A stretch of DNA of 9,979 nucleotides. Origin: JBHHXR01 sp046757205. GTDB lineage: Bacteria > Pseudomonadota > Alphaproteobacteria > Rhodobacterales > Rhodobacteraceae. A program made the position numbers and the translations under genes. Each line of letters starts with the position of its first letter. Within the stretch, counting starts at the first letter, position 1. Shown here in pieces: positions 1 through 7,048 of this stretch. The stretch lies in contig JBHHXR010000127.1 of the NCBI GenBank assembly GCA_046757205.1, positions 1-9,979 on the forward strand, read 5' to 3'. Under the pieces are notes generated by a model. It worked only from the letters and a program-made list of their open reading frames with translations. It ran no database searches and had not been told where the DNA came from.

Positions 1-53
1 AAATCATGACCATCTCGGCAATCTCGGGCGGTCTCGTGCAATTTTCAGGCTAG
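1..53. repeat. Left copy of a dispersed repeat, inverted relative to 9926-9979
   Basis: Positions 1-53 match the reverse complement of 9926-9978 without gaps at 44 of 53 positions. The inner 33 bases (21-53) match at 32 of 33, including GGGCGGTCTCGTGCAAT, while the outer 20 match at only 12. The copy ends inward at CTAG (50-53), exactly as the other copy does. No coding sequence is visible. The best reading is the end of a mobile or multicopy element that continues outside the window, but no transposase is present to name its family. A dispersed intergenic repeat is an equally acceptable description. Confidence 0.75.
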
Positions 54-214
54 CCCGGATCATTCATGAATGCGCTCGTGCCCTTGCTTGATTCTTGTCC
101 GCACAAGAAATTTTCCTCCCTTGGAAATACGCACCGGTATTCCGCTCGGTCGGAAATTCCCTTGTGCGAACAAATCTCTGCGCAATCATCGCGGCGATTC
201 ATGAATAATCCGGG
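54..214. mobile_element. MITE-like palindromic element, 161 bp, flanked by CTAG
   Basis: The ends are inverted repeats: CCCGGATCATTCATGAAT at 54-71 against 197-214, matching at 17 of 18. The similarity continues inward: 95-116 pairs with 152-173 at 18 of 22 positions, and 123-130 pairs loosely with 137-143 at the centre, so most of the element could fold into one long imperfect hairpin. Each arm also has its own small hairpin, for example TTCTTGT/ACAAGAA at 92-98 and 103-109. CTAG lies at 50-53 and again at 215-218, consistent with a 4-bp target duplication, although CTAG is self-complementary and could also be counted as part of the inverted repeat. There is no open reading frame, so it would depend on a transposase elsewhere. 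It ends 18 bp from the merR stop codon and may also stop transcription from that operon. The transposase family is not assigned. Confidence 0.7.
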
Positions 215-232
215 CTAGAAGTCGCTCCAAGG

Positions 233-646
233 TCAAGGCCCGGTGCCGTCCAGCGCCTCGATCAGCGCGCACACCGATTCGCTGGTCGGCTGGCTGTCTT
301 CCATTTTCTCCCATGCCTTCAAGGCCCGCTGCATTTTGCCGTGCAGCGATGTGAGCTCCACGAGCCGCGCTTCGGTTTCCTTTATGTGACGCTCGATCAA
401 TGCCCGTACGCGAGGGCACGGCGACTGTCCCCGATCGGCATCGGCGAATATGGCCCGGATATCCGAGAGCGTATAGCCCAGGCCTTTTGCCGCCCGGATG
501 AACCGGAGTCTTCGGACGTCCTTGTTGCCGAACACATGGTAGCCGTTGTCCTCGTTGCGGCCCGGCTTGAGCATGCCGATCTTGCTGTAGTAGCGAACGG
601 TATCCGGTGACACACCCGCTGCCTTCGCCAATTCTGTCACGTACAT
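233..646 (-). CDS. MerR-family metal-responsive transcriptional regulator
   Basis: The 137-residue product has the N-terminal MerR winged helix-turn-helix (about residues 1-70, with GVSPDTVRYY and NGYHVFGNKDVRRLRFI), followed by a long dimerisation helix (about 79-112) and a C-terminal effector loop. Cys77 stands where Cu(I) sensors such as CueR have Ser77 and where divalent-metal sensors such as ZntR, CadR and MerR have Cys. The first loop cysteine (Cys112 of CueR) is replaced by Trp112. The second has a likely counterpart in Cys126, in VCALIE, after a loop about six residues longer. The ATG at 646-644 has AGGAG six bases upstream, overlapping the cusA stop, and the gene follows cusA by 9 bp, so it is probably the last gene of the efflux operon and autoregulated. 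The family is certain; the metal is not. Confidence 0.93.
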   Translation of the reverse strand: MYVTELAKAAGVSPDTVRYYSKIGMLKPGRNEDNGYHVFGNKDVRRLRFIRAAKGLGYTLSDIRAIFADADRGQSPCPRVRALIERHIKETEARLVELTSLHGKMQRALKAWEKMEDSQPTSESVCALIEALDGTGP

Positions 647-655
647 CTCAAACTC

Positions 656-3600
656 CTAAGTTGTCCCGGTGGTGCGCCTGCGGCGTTCGGAAAATTGCAT
701 GGCGAGGCTGTAGATCACCGGCAGGACCAGCAGGGAGAGACAGGTGGTCGTCAGCATACCGCCTACCATGGGCGCGGCGATACGCTGCATGACGTCGGAA
801 CCCGAGCCACTGAGAAACATGATCGGCAGCAGGCCGACGATGGTCGAGGTCGCCGTCATCACGACCGGGCGGACCCGGCGCGAGGTCCCTTCACCCACTG
901 CATCGATGATTTCCCCCGAGGACAGACCGGGCAGCGGGGCGCCGACTTCTTCGCCCGCCACCTGCTTCTGCTGCCGGCGTTCGGCGACGGCTTCCTGGAT
1001 AAACGTCAGCACCAGAACGCCGGTCTCCACGGCGACACCGGCGAGGGCGATAAAGCCGACCGCAACGGCGACGGATAGATTGAACCCGTTCCAGTACGCG
1101 AACCAGAATCCACCGACAAGTGCGAACGGCACCGACAGCATCACGATGGCCGGCGCCGTTGCGTTGCCGAAATTGAAATACAGCAATACGAAGATCAGCA
1201 GCAAGGTCAGTGGAATCACGATCTTGAGCCTTGCCGCGGCGCGCTCCATGTATTCGTATTGCCCGGACCAGCTGATGGCGTATCCGGCCGGTACGTCTAT
1301 CTCTTCGGCCAGCACCGCCCTGGCCTTCTTGACGAATCCGCCGACATCGGAAGTCTTGAGGTCCACATAAACCCAGGCATTGGGCCGGGCATTCTCGCTC
1401 TTTATCGCAGGCGCCCCGCGACGAAGCTCGATCGTCGCAACCTGGCCGAGCGGTATCTGCGCCCCGGACGGGGTCGGAATCAGGACACGCGAGAGCCGGT
1501 CGGGATCGTCCCGCAGCTCGCGCGGATAGCGGAGATTGACCGGGTAGCGCTCCAGTCCCTCCACGGTCTCGGTGACCTTCATGCCGCCGATCGCCGACAT
1601 GATGATGTCCTGCACGTCCCCGACGGTGAGCCCGTACCGGGCGACTGCCTCGCGCTCGATGTCGAAGTCCAGGAAGTAGCCGCCCGCGGCGCGGTCACCG
1701 AATGCCGATAAGGTTTCCGGAATCGTCTTCATCGCCCGCTCCACGTCTTCGGCGAGCCGTTGCAGCTCGACGAGATTCGGCCCGCTGATCTTTATGCCCA
1801 CGGGCGTCTTGATGCCGGTGGACAGCATGTCGATGCGGGTCTTGATGGGCATGGTCCAGGCGTTCGCGAGCCCCGGAAACCGGATCGCCGCATCCATTTC
1901 CTGCATCAGGGCCTGCGTCGTCTTCGATGGATCGGGCCAGGCTTCACGCGGCTTCAATCGTGCGATGGTCTCGATCATCGACAACGGGGCCGGGTCGGTG
2001 GCGGTCTCGGCCCTGCCGACCTTGCCGAATACGGATTGAACTTCCGGAAAGGTCGCCAGGATCCTGTCCGTCTGTTGCAGCAGTTCCTTGGCCTTGGTGA
2101 TGGACACGCCGGGAAAGGTCGTCGGCATGTACAGGATGTCGCCCTCGTCCAATGGCGGCATGAACTCGGAGCCCAGCCTGGAGACCGGATAGATTGTCAC
2201 GGCCAGCAGTCCCAGCACGACGATCAAGGTCGTCTTGCGCCATCGCAGCAGCAACGAGAGCGCCGGCGCATGGACTGCATGTACCGCGCGCGTCAATGGA
2301 TTCCTGTGTTCGGGCAGGACCCGGCCGCGAATGAAGTAGCCGGTCAACAGTGGCACCAGCGTGATCGCCAGCAGCGCCGCAGCGCCCATCGAGTAGCTGC
2401 TGGTAAACGCCAGGGGCTTGAACAGCCGGCCTTCCTGCGCCTCCAGCGTGAACACGGCGAAATAGGACACCACGACGACCAGCAGGGAGAAGAACAGGGC
2501 GGGCCCGACCTCTTTTGCCGCCGTGCCGATCGCCGACCAGCGCTGCCTTGTCGTCAGCGTCCCGCCCAACCTGGACCTGGCCAGCGCGAGGTGTTTGTGC
2601 GCGTTCTCGATGAGCACAATCGGCCCGTCGACCATCGCGCCGATGGCAATGGCGATGCCGCCGAGCGACATGATGTTGGCGTTGATTCCCTGTAGCCGCA
2701 TCGCGACGAACGCCAGCAGTATGCCGACCGGTAACGCGACGATCGCGACCATCGCCGAGCGCAGATGCAGCAGGAAGACCGTGCAGACCAGCGTCACGAG
2801 AAAGAACTCGATCACCAGCGTCATGGAAAGATTGTCGACCGCTCGCTCGATGAGCGTGCCCCGATCGTAAACGGGCACGATCTCGACGCCCGCCGGCAGG
2901 CCGCTCTTGAGCTCCGCGAGCTTGTCACGCACGCCCTCGATGGTTGTCAGCGCGTTTTCCCCGTAGCGCATGACGACGACACCGCCGGCAACTTCGCCCT
3001 GTCCATTGAGCTCGGCGGCGCCACGCCGCAGTTCGGGGCCGCTGTGCACCCTGGCGACATCCTTGATGCGGACCGGCGTTCCGCGGTCGTCGACGCCGAG
3101 GGCGATCTGTTCTATATCGCGAATGGAGCGGATATAGCCGAGACCGCGAACCATGTACTCGGTTTCGGACATCTCGATCAGGCGCCCCCCGACGTCACGG
3201 TTCGAGCGCATGATGGCGTGGCGCACCGCGGAAAGCGGAATCGCGTAGGCCGACAAGGCATTCGGATCGACCTCGACCTGATATTGCTTCACATAGCCGC
3301 CGATGGAAGCGACTTCGGCGACTCCGTGCACGGTTTGCAGCGGGTAACGCAGGTACCAGTCCTGGATCGAGCGCAGTTCGGCGAGATCGTGCCGGCCGGT
3401 GCGGTCGATCAGGGCGTACTCGTAAACCCAGCCCACACCGGTCGCGTCCGGTCCCAGCGCCGGGTTGACGCCGTCGGGCAGCCGGCCGGCGACATAGTTC
3501 AGGTACTCGAGGACGCGGGACCGCGCCCAGTAGAGATCGGTGCCGTCATCGAAAATGATGTAAACGAAGGAAAGGCCGAAAAACGAAAATCCCCGTACCA

Positions 3601-3841
3601 CATCGGCGCCGGGTACCGCGAGCATCGCCGTCGTCAGCGGGTAGGTCACCTGGTCCTCGACGACTTGCGGCGCCTGTCCCGGATATTCCGTGAATACGAT
3701 GACCTGCACGTCCGACAGATCCGGTATCGCGTCGAGCGGCGTCGTTCTGACGGCCCAGAGCCCGGCGCTGACCAGAAAAACGATCCCGACGATCACCAGA
3801 AATCGATTTGTGAGCGAGGCTTCGATGATGCGCTCAATCAT
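656..3841 (-). CDS. cusA: CusA/CzcA-family heavy-metal RND efflux pump, Cu(I)/Ag(I)-like
   Basis: This is the inner-membrane proton-driven pump of a tripartite metal exporter. The full-length product (1061 residues from the chosen start) tracks E. coli CusA almost end to end: PDLSDVQVIV, YPGQAPQVVEDQVTYPL and YWARSRVLEYLN near the N-terminus, GGIAIAIGAMVD in TM4, and a second set of transmembrane segments from about residue 874. The three substrate methionines of CusA are all present (M572 in LYMPTTFPG, M622 in LSMIETIARL, M672 in RIDMLSTGIKTP), as are the TM proton-relay acids D405 and E939. The CusA Lys984 position is Val, as in CzcA-type RPV motifs. About 20 extra hydrophilic residues lie near 955-977. 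The start is the second of two tandem ATGs: AGGAGG sits 6 bases before it but only 3 before the first (3844). It overlaps cusB by 8 bp, suggesting translational coupling. Substrate is inferred from the Met triad. Confidence 0.95.
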   Translation of the reverse strand: MIERIIEASLTNRFLVIVGIVFLVSAGLWAVRTTPLDAIPDLSDVQVIVFTEYPGQAPQVVEDQVTYPLTTAMLAVPGADVVRGFSFFGLSFVYIIFDDGTDLYWARSRVLEYLNYVAGRLPDGVNPALGPDATGVGWVYEYALIDRTGRHDLAELRSIQDWYLRYPLQTVHGVAEVASIGGYVKQYQVEVDPNALSAYAIPLSAVRHAIMRSNRDVGGRLIEMSETEYMVRGLGYIRSIRDIEQIALGVDDRGTPVRIKDVARVHSGPELRRGAAELNGQGEVAGGVVVMRYGENALTTIEGVRDKLAELKSGLPAGVEIVPVYDRGTLIERAVDNLSMTLVIEFFLVTLVCTVFLLHLRSAMVAIVALPVGILLAFVAMRLQGINANIMSLGGIAIAIGAMVDGPIVLIENAHKHLALARSRLGGTLTTRQRWSAIGTAAKEVGPALFFSLLVVVVSYFAVFTLEAQEGRLFKPLAFTSSYSMGAAALLAITLVPLLTGYFIRGRVLPEHRNPLTRAVHAVHAPALSLLLRWRKTTLIVVLGLLAVTIYPVSRLGSEFMPPLDEGDILYMPTTFPGVSITKAKELLQQTDRILATFPEVQSVFGKVGRAETATDPAPLSMIETIARLKPREAWPDPSKTTQALMQEMDAAIRFPGLANAWTMPIKTRIDMLSTGIKTPVGIKISGPNLVELQRLAEDVERAMKTIPETLSAFGDRAAGGYFLDFDIEREAVARYGLTVGDVQDIIMSAIGGMKVTETVEGLERYPVNLRYPRELRDDPDRLSRVLIPTPSGAQIPLGQVATIELRRGAPAIKSENARPNAWVYVDLKTSDVGGFVKKARAVLAEEIDVPAGYAISWSGQYEYMERAAARLKIVIPLTLLLIFVLLYFNFGNATAPAIVMLSVPFALVGGFWFAYWNGFNLSVAVAVGFIALAGVAVETGVLVLTFIQEAVAERRQQKQVAGEEVGAPLPGLSSGEIIDAVGEGTSRRVRPVVMTATSTIVGLLPIMFLSGSGSDVMQRIAAPMVGGMLTTTCLSLLVLPVIYSLAMQFSERRRRTTGTT

Positions 3842-5105
3842 CATTTACCTCCTGCATTTTCGAAGCGGCTTCCCTGAGCTTCGATTCCGAATCGATCAGG
3901 AACTGGGCAGAGACCACCACTTCTTCACCCGGTTCGATCCCCTCTCGGATTTCCGTCCAGCCCTCGCTGGCCACGCCGACACGGACGTCGCGAGGTTCGA
4001 ACTTGCCGGGTTCCCGTACCACGAAGACCTTTTCCCTAAGTCCCGACCGCAGCACGGCTTCGGAGGGCACTGCAACGACGTCCGCCACCGGATTCGCGCG
4101 TATCGCGACATTGGCGTACATGTCGGGCTTCAACAGAAGGCGGTCGTTCGGAAACTCCAGCCGCGCCTTGATCGTCCGCGTTTGGCGTTCCGCATACGGG
4201 TAGATGTAGGTCAGGCGGCCCGTGAACGAAGTGCCGGGCGCCGCATCGACCTGCATCTCGGCCTGGTCACCGACGCGAACCCAGGGCAATTCCTCCTCGA
4301 AAACATCGACGAAAACCCAGACCTTCGAGAGATCCGCAATGAAATAGAGTTCGCTCTGCGGGGTGACGTACTGACCTTCACGCACACCGACCTTGATGAC
4401 GACTCCCTTCGCCGGCGAGTGGATATGGAGCCGCTTCTTGACCTGGCGCGTCTCCTCGAGTTCCCGAATCTGGTGCGCCGGCACGTCGAGTAACTGCAAG
4501 CGCTCCATTGCCGTCGCCACGAGGCTCTCGGCGCCGCGGCGCACGTCGTCAAAGGGACTGTTGCTGAGCGTTTCCAGGTTGTTCAACGCCAGCAAGTATT
4601 CCTGTTGCGTGGAGACGAGCTGCGGCGAATAGATACTGAGAAGAATCTCGTCTTCCCGAATCTCCTCACCGGTAGTTTCGATGAAGAGTTCCTCTATCCA
4701 GCCTTCCGTTTTCGGGTGTAATCGGGTGATTCTCTGTTCATCGTAATCCACCCGGCCGACCGTCTGGATGTTGCGCGCCAGTGTGCGCAGCTCGGCTTCG
4801 GCGGACCGGACGCCGATCGACTGCGTGGTCACCGGGTCGATGCGCACCGTGCCTCGCGGGTCCCCCGCCGCGGCGTCGTCGGGGAATACCGGTATATAGT
4901 CCATGCCCATGCTGTCTTTCGCCGGTACCGGCGAGGTGACCTCGGGATTCATGGGGTTGCGATAGTAAAGGGGTTGGCGTGATGGTTCTGCGTCCACCGC
5001 CGGTGGCGCAGCCGGTCTCATACCGCCGAGCCAGTAGCCGGCGGTTGCGCCGACCACCAGGGCCGCGCTCGCGACCAGCCCCGCCAGCATCGTTCGCTTA
5101 TTCAT
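3834..5105 (-). CDS. cusB: CusB-type periplasmic adaptor (membrane fusion protein) of metal RND efflux
   Basis: This 423-residue protein links the inner-membrane pump to the outer-membrane channel and passes metal to the pump. An N-terminal membrane anchor or signal (about residues 6-28) is followed by a metal-binding segment at 47-74 (YYRNPMNP... AKDSMGMDYIPVF). Its Met52, Met66 and Met68 correspond to the Cu/Ag-binding methionines near the N-terminus of CusB. Next come the barrel-sandwich and helical hairpin region (about 115-240), a beta-barrel (about 250-335) and a membrane-proximal domain ending in the conserved FLIDSESKL (402-410). The ATG at 5105-5103 was chosen because GGAG lies 7 bases upstream and the protein then begins MNKRTMLAG; a TTG 39 bases further upstream adds only non-conserved residues. 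It overlaps cusC by 8 bp (ATGAATAA) and cusA by 8 bp. Confidence 0.94.
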   Translation of the reverse strand: MNKRTMLAGLVASAALVVGATAGYWLGGMRPAAPPAVDAEPSRQPLYYRNPMNPEVTSPVPAKDSMGMDYIPVFPDDAAAGDPRGTVRIDPVTTQSIGVRSAEAELRTLARNIQTVGRVDYDEQRITRLHPKTEGWIEELFIETTGEEIREDEILLSIYSPQLVSTQQEYLLALNNLETLSNSPFDDVRRGAESLVATAMERLQLLDVPAHQIRELEETRQVKKRLHIHSPAKGVVIKVGVREGQYVTPQSELYFIADLSKVWVFVDVFEEELPWVRVGDQAEMQVDAAPGTSFTGRLTYIYPYAERQTRTIKARLEFPNDRLLLKPDMYANVAIRANPVADVVAVPSEAVLRSGLREKVFVVREPGKFEPRDVRVGVASEGWTEIREGIEPGEEVVVSAQFLIDSESKLREAASKMQEVNDD

Positions 5106-6441
5106 AAAGTGTCTCCATTCCGACCGCTGCGGCCAGCGCGGCAAGGGAGCGCTTTGCCTCGCTAAGCGCCTCCCAATAGTCGATCTGTGCGTTGTAAAGG
5201 GTCAGCTGGCCGTTCACGACGTTGAGAAAATCGACCTCGTTGACCTGATAAGCGGCAAGCATGGCGGCCACCGTCTGCTTGGCCTGGGGGATGATCGCCG
5301 TGTCGAACAGTTGCACCTGCTCTCGCGCGGCCTGGTAGCTGGCAAGATTGCGCGTCACATCGGCTTCGATGGATCGCAACGCGCCGCTCAGCGAAAACTT
5401 GCGCTGTATGCGCTCGCTGCTCCGTTGATCGATGGCCTTACTCTGCTTGCTGCCGAAGTACAGCGGCACGGTGACGCTCAACATGACACTGACAAAATCA
5501 CTGCGGTCGCGAGCGCGCATTGCGTCGAATCCCTGACGAAAGCCATATCCCGCGCCGAGGCGAAAATCCGGATAGACGTCGCGTTGGGCCAGCGCCAGCC
5601 GTTCGCCGGCCGCGTCCAGCAGGTGTCGGTGCACCGCGAGCAGATCCCGCGATTCTCCGGCACGGGCAAGAAGCACCGGCTCCGCGGGCAGTTCGGGCAG
5701 TCCGAGGTGCAGTGCCGCCCTCGCCAGTACCGTGACCCGGTCGGGAGGCCGGTCGAGCAGCGCGTTCAGGTCGGCCTGCGCGATTTTCCGCCGGCCCGTC
5801 AGGCGCGCTTCGCGATCGAGCAGCCGCGACAGCTCAAGCTGCGCCAGCAGCACGTCCTGCTGAAGTCCCGTACCGACGGAATATTTCGTTTCGGCGATCT
5901 GGACAAAATCGCGCATGAGATCCTTGTTCTGTTCGACGATCTCGAGCGCCTGCTCGAAGTACAACAAACGCCACCAGGCTGCGCGCACCGCGCCCGTCAA
6001 TGCATCGCGCTCTTCGGCAACTCTCGCGATGCCGGCGCGGGCCTCGGACTCCGCGGCGGCGCGCTTAAGTCTGCGCTTGCCGGGGAACGGAATGCTCTGG
6101 CTGAACGCGACCTGCATTTGCGTCATCGGCTCCTGGTCGAGACTGAACGTATCGACGGGCAGGTTGAGCGCGTTCAGCGACAGGACGGGATCGGGCAGCG
6201 CACCGGCCTGTTCGGGCAAATGGCCGAGTGCGTCGGAGCGGGCGCCCAGCGCCGCCAGCGCAGGGTTATGAGCCAGCGCAGTCTCGACCGCCGCCTCGAC
6301 GGTCAGCAGTCCGCCCCCGCTCGATTGCTCCTCCGGCGATCGAGCGTTGGCCGGCAGCGCCGCCAGTACCGCGACAACGGCTGCAACGAATAACGTGTCT
6401 GAACAGGGTATTGGGGCCCAGCGCCCCGCTTTGATGAACAT
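5098..6441 (-). CDS. cusC: CusC/CzcC-type outer-membrane efflux channel (TolC family)
   Basis: The 447-residue product has the two-fold OEP architecture of TolC-like channels. The first repeat runs from about residue 46 to 230 (LTVEAAVETALAHNPAL, then SQSIPFPGKRR at the first strand/helix turn, then long helices with YSVGTGLQQDVLLAQLEL). The second runs from about 250 to 440 (VYPDFRLGAGYGFR, VTVPLYFGSKQ, AYQVNEVDFLNVVNGQLTLYN). The signal peptide is residues 1 to about 33, with an ANA cleavage-like site. There is no lipobox cysteine, unlike the lipoprotein CusC of E. coli; the only early Cys, at position 13, lies before the hydrophobic core. The ATG has GGAGG 7 bases upstream. It precedes cusB with an 8-bp overlap and lies 57 bp downstream of the small secreted protein gene. 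The family is certain; the metal is inferred from CusA. Confidence 0.93.
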   Translation of the reverse strand: MFIKAGRWAPIPCSDTLFVAAVVAVLAALPANARSPEEQSSGGGLLTVEAAVETALAHNPALAALGARSDALGHLPEQAGALPDPVLSLNALNLPVDTFSLDQEPMTQMQVAFSQSIPFPGKRRLKRAAAESEARAGIARVAEERDALTGAVRAAWWRLLYFEQALEIVEQNKDLMRDFVQIAETKYSVGTGLQQDVLLAQLELSRLLDREARLTGRRKIAQADLNALLDRPPDRVTVLARAALHLGLPELPAEPVLLARAGESRDLLAVHRHLLDAAGERLALAQRDVYPDFRLGAGYGFRQGFDAMRARDRSDFVSVMLSVTVPLYFGSKQSKAIDQRSSERIQRKFSLSGALRSIEADVTRNLASYQAAREQVQLFDTAIIPQAKQTVAAMLAAYQVNEVDFLNVVNGQLTLYNAQIDYWEALSEAKRSLAALAAAVGMETLYE

Positions 6442-6498
6442 TGGCGACCTCCGCGCACATCGATTGAACGAGACAATCTGTGGATGCGGGCGGAATCG

Positions 6499-6903
6499 CT
6501 ATTTCAGATATACGCAATAAAGGGCGCTGAGTGGTGGACCGGCCGGAGGAGGAAAGACCGCCGGGTTCGCAGAGCGCTGAGCGATGCCGAGCGGTGCCTC
6601 GAACTCATCGGTACCTGCCGGGACGGCAGCGGGAAGCTTGTCGAAGGTGTCCTCGAGCTTGATCGAAAGACTGCGGGCGTCGGCATTGAGCTCACCGTCG
6701 AGCGCGCAGTCCGCACCCGCGGCCGCCTCGATATGAGATGTCGCATGTGTGTCACCGGGCGGGCAGTGGGGGCAGCCGTGCTCCACGCCGGCCGCCACGG
6801 CACACGGCTGCAGGATGATCGCCAGCCATGCGGCGACAAACGTGCCGAGGACGCCGCGTCCCCACGTTGTCTGATGTCGCCGGAATATGGCCAGTGGTTT
6901 CAA
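6499..6903 (-). CDS. Small secreted Cys/His-rich protein of unknown function heading the efflux operon
   Basis: No named family is assigned. The chosen TTG start gives 134 residues beginning MKPLAIFRRH, a signal peptide with a hydrophobic core at about 18-32 and a VAA-like cleavage near residue 38. The mature part opens with EHGCPHCPP (Cys44 and Cys47 with His42 and His46), then His53, His57 and Cys66, which suggests a periplasmic thiol/His metal site. The C-terminus is proline-rich and ends GPPLSALYCVYLK. GAGAG lies about 6 bases before this TTG. A further in-frame TTG at 6966 adds 21 residues but has a poor ribosome site and would spoil the signal peptide; no ATG start exists in the region. 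I recall similar small proteins ahead of czc/cus efflux genes in Gammaproteobacteria, but cannot name them. Periplasmic metal binding is an inference. Confidence 0.72.
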   Translation of the reverse strand: MKPLAIFRRHQTTWGRGVLGTFVAAWLAIILQPCAVAAGVEHGCPHCPPGDTHATSHIEAAAGADCALDGELNADARSLSIKLEDTFDKLPAAVPAGTDEFEAPLGIAQRSANPAVFPPPAGPPLSALYCVYLK

Positions 6904-6922
6904 AGCCGACTCTCTTTTGTCA

Positions 6923-6934
6923 CTGCCCGGGCAG
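6923..6934. repeat. Perfect 12-bp palindrome in the operon leader
   Basis: CTGCCCGGGCAG is a perfect palindrome with no loop, lying about 20 bases before the chosen start codon of the small secreted protein. It falls between the predicted promoter elements and that start, so it could be a regulator site or form a GC-rich structure in the leader. No U-tract follows on either strand, so it is not a typical intrinsic terminator. Confidence 0.4.
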
Positions 6935-6937
6935 CTT

Positions 6938-6966
6938 ACGCTATTGACCGTAGTAAACCCCGGCAA
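6938..6966 (-). promoter_or_regulatory. Possible sigma70-like promoter close to the small-protein gene
   Basis: On the minus strand TTGCCG (6966-6961) and TAGCGT (6943-6938) are separated by 17 bp and would start transcription about 25 bases upstream of the chosen TTG start. Agreement with consensus is modest (4 of 6 and 3 of 6). It is an alternative or addition to the MerR-like promoter at 6991-7022. Confidence 0.25.
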
Positions 6967-6972
6967 TCGTGG

Positions 6973-7002
6973 CTGGTACCTATGTCACGTATCCTGGTAC
7001 CT
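6973..7002. repeat. Tandem CTGGTACCT pair, 21 bp apart
   Basis: CTGGTACCT occurs at 6973-6981 and at 6994-7002, exactly 21 bp (two helical turns) apart. Each copy contains the self-complementary GGTACC, so the pair is both direct and inverted. The right copy overlaps the end of the MerR-like dyad. This spacing would place bound dimers on one face of the DNA, in the promoter region of the efflux operon. No cognate regulator is identified. Confidence 0.4.
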
Positions 7003-7022
7003 GGGAGCAGCACCGAGGTCAA
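6991..7022 (-). promoter_or_regulatory. MerR-family-like operator/promoter for the efflux operon
   Basis: On the minus strand a TTGACC -35 (7022-7017) runs into a 21-bp dyad at 6999-7019. Its arms are ACCTCGG and CCCAGGT around a 7-bp centre, with 8 matching base pairs of 10. The placement of the dyad, starting inside the -35, is the same as in the E. coli copA promoter bound by CueR (arms ACCTTCC and GGAAGGT). The -10 is weak: a 20-bp spacer gives CAGGAT (6996-6991) and a 19-bp spacer gives CCAGGA, in line with activator-dependent long-spacer promoters. The site lies downstream of the nhaD stop, about 95 bp before the small secreted protein start. The regulator would be the merR gene at the far end of the same operon. 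Confidence 0.55.
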
Positions 7023-7048
7023 GCTATCAGGCCGTGTCGCACGCCAGG

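Noticed and set aside
219..232. Intrinsic terminator just after merR
   Set aside because: No GC-rich stem followed by a T-run lies between the merR stop and the MITE-like element; any termination would have to come from the element's own hairpin.
2765..3877. 370-codon open plus-strand frame opposite cusA
   Set aside because: Antisense to strongly conserved CusA sequence, shadow-like composition and no recognised motif. The same applies to 1760-2695 and 5311-6393.
3834..5144. Upstream TTG start for cusB at 5144
   Set aside because: It adds 13 residues within cusC with no ribosome site, whereas the ATG at 5105 has GGAG 7 bases upstream and gives a normal membrane-anchor N-terminus.
6442..6498. 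Possible separate promoter for cusC in the 57-bp gap
   Set aside because: No convincing -35/-10 pair or dyad was seen; the gap is short and the genes are in the same direction, so read-through is simpler.
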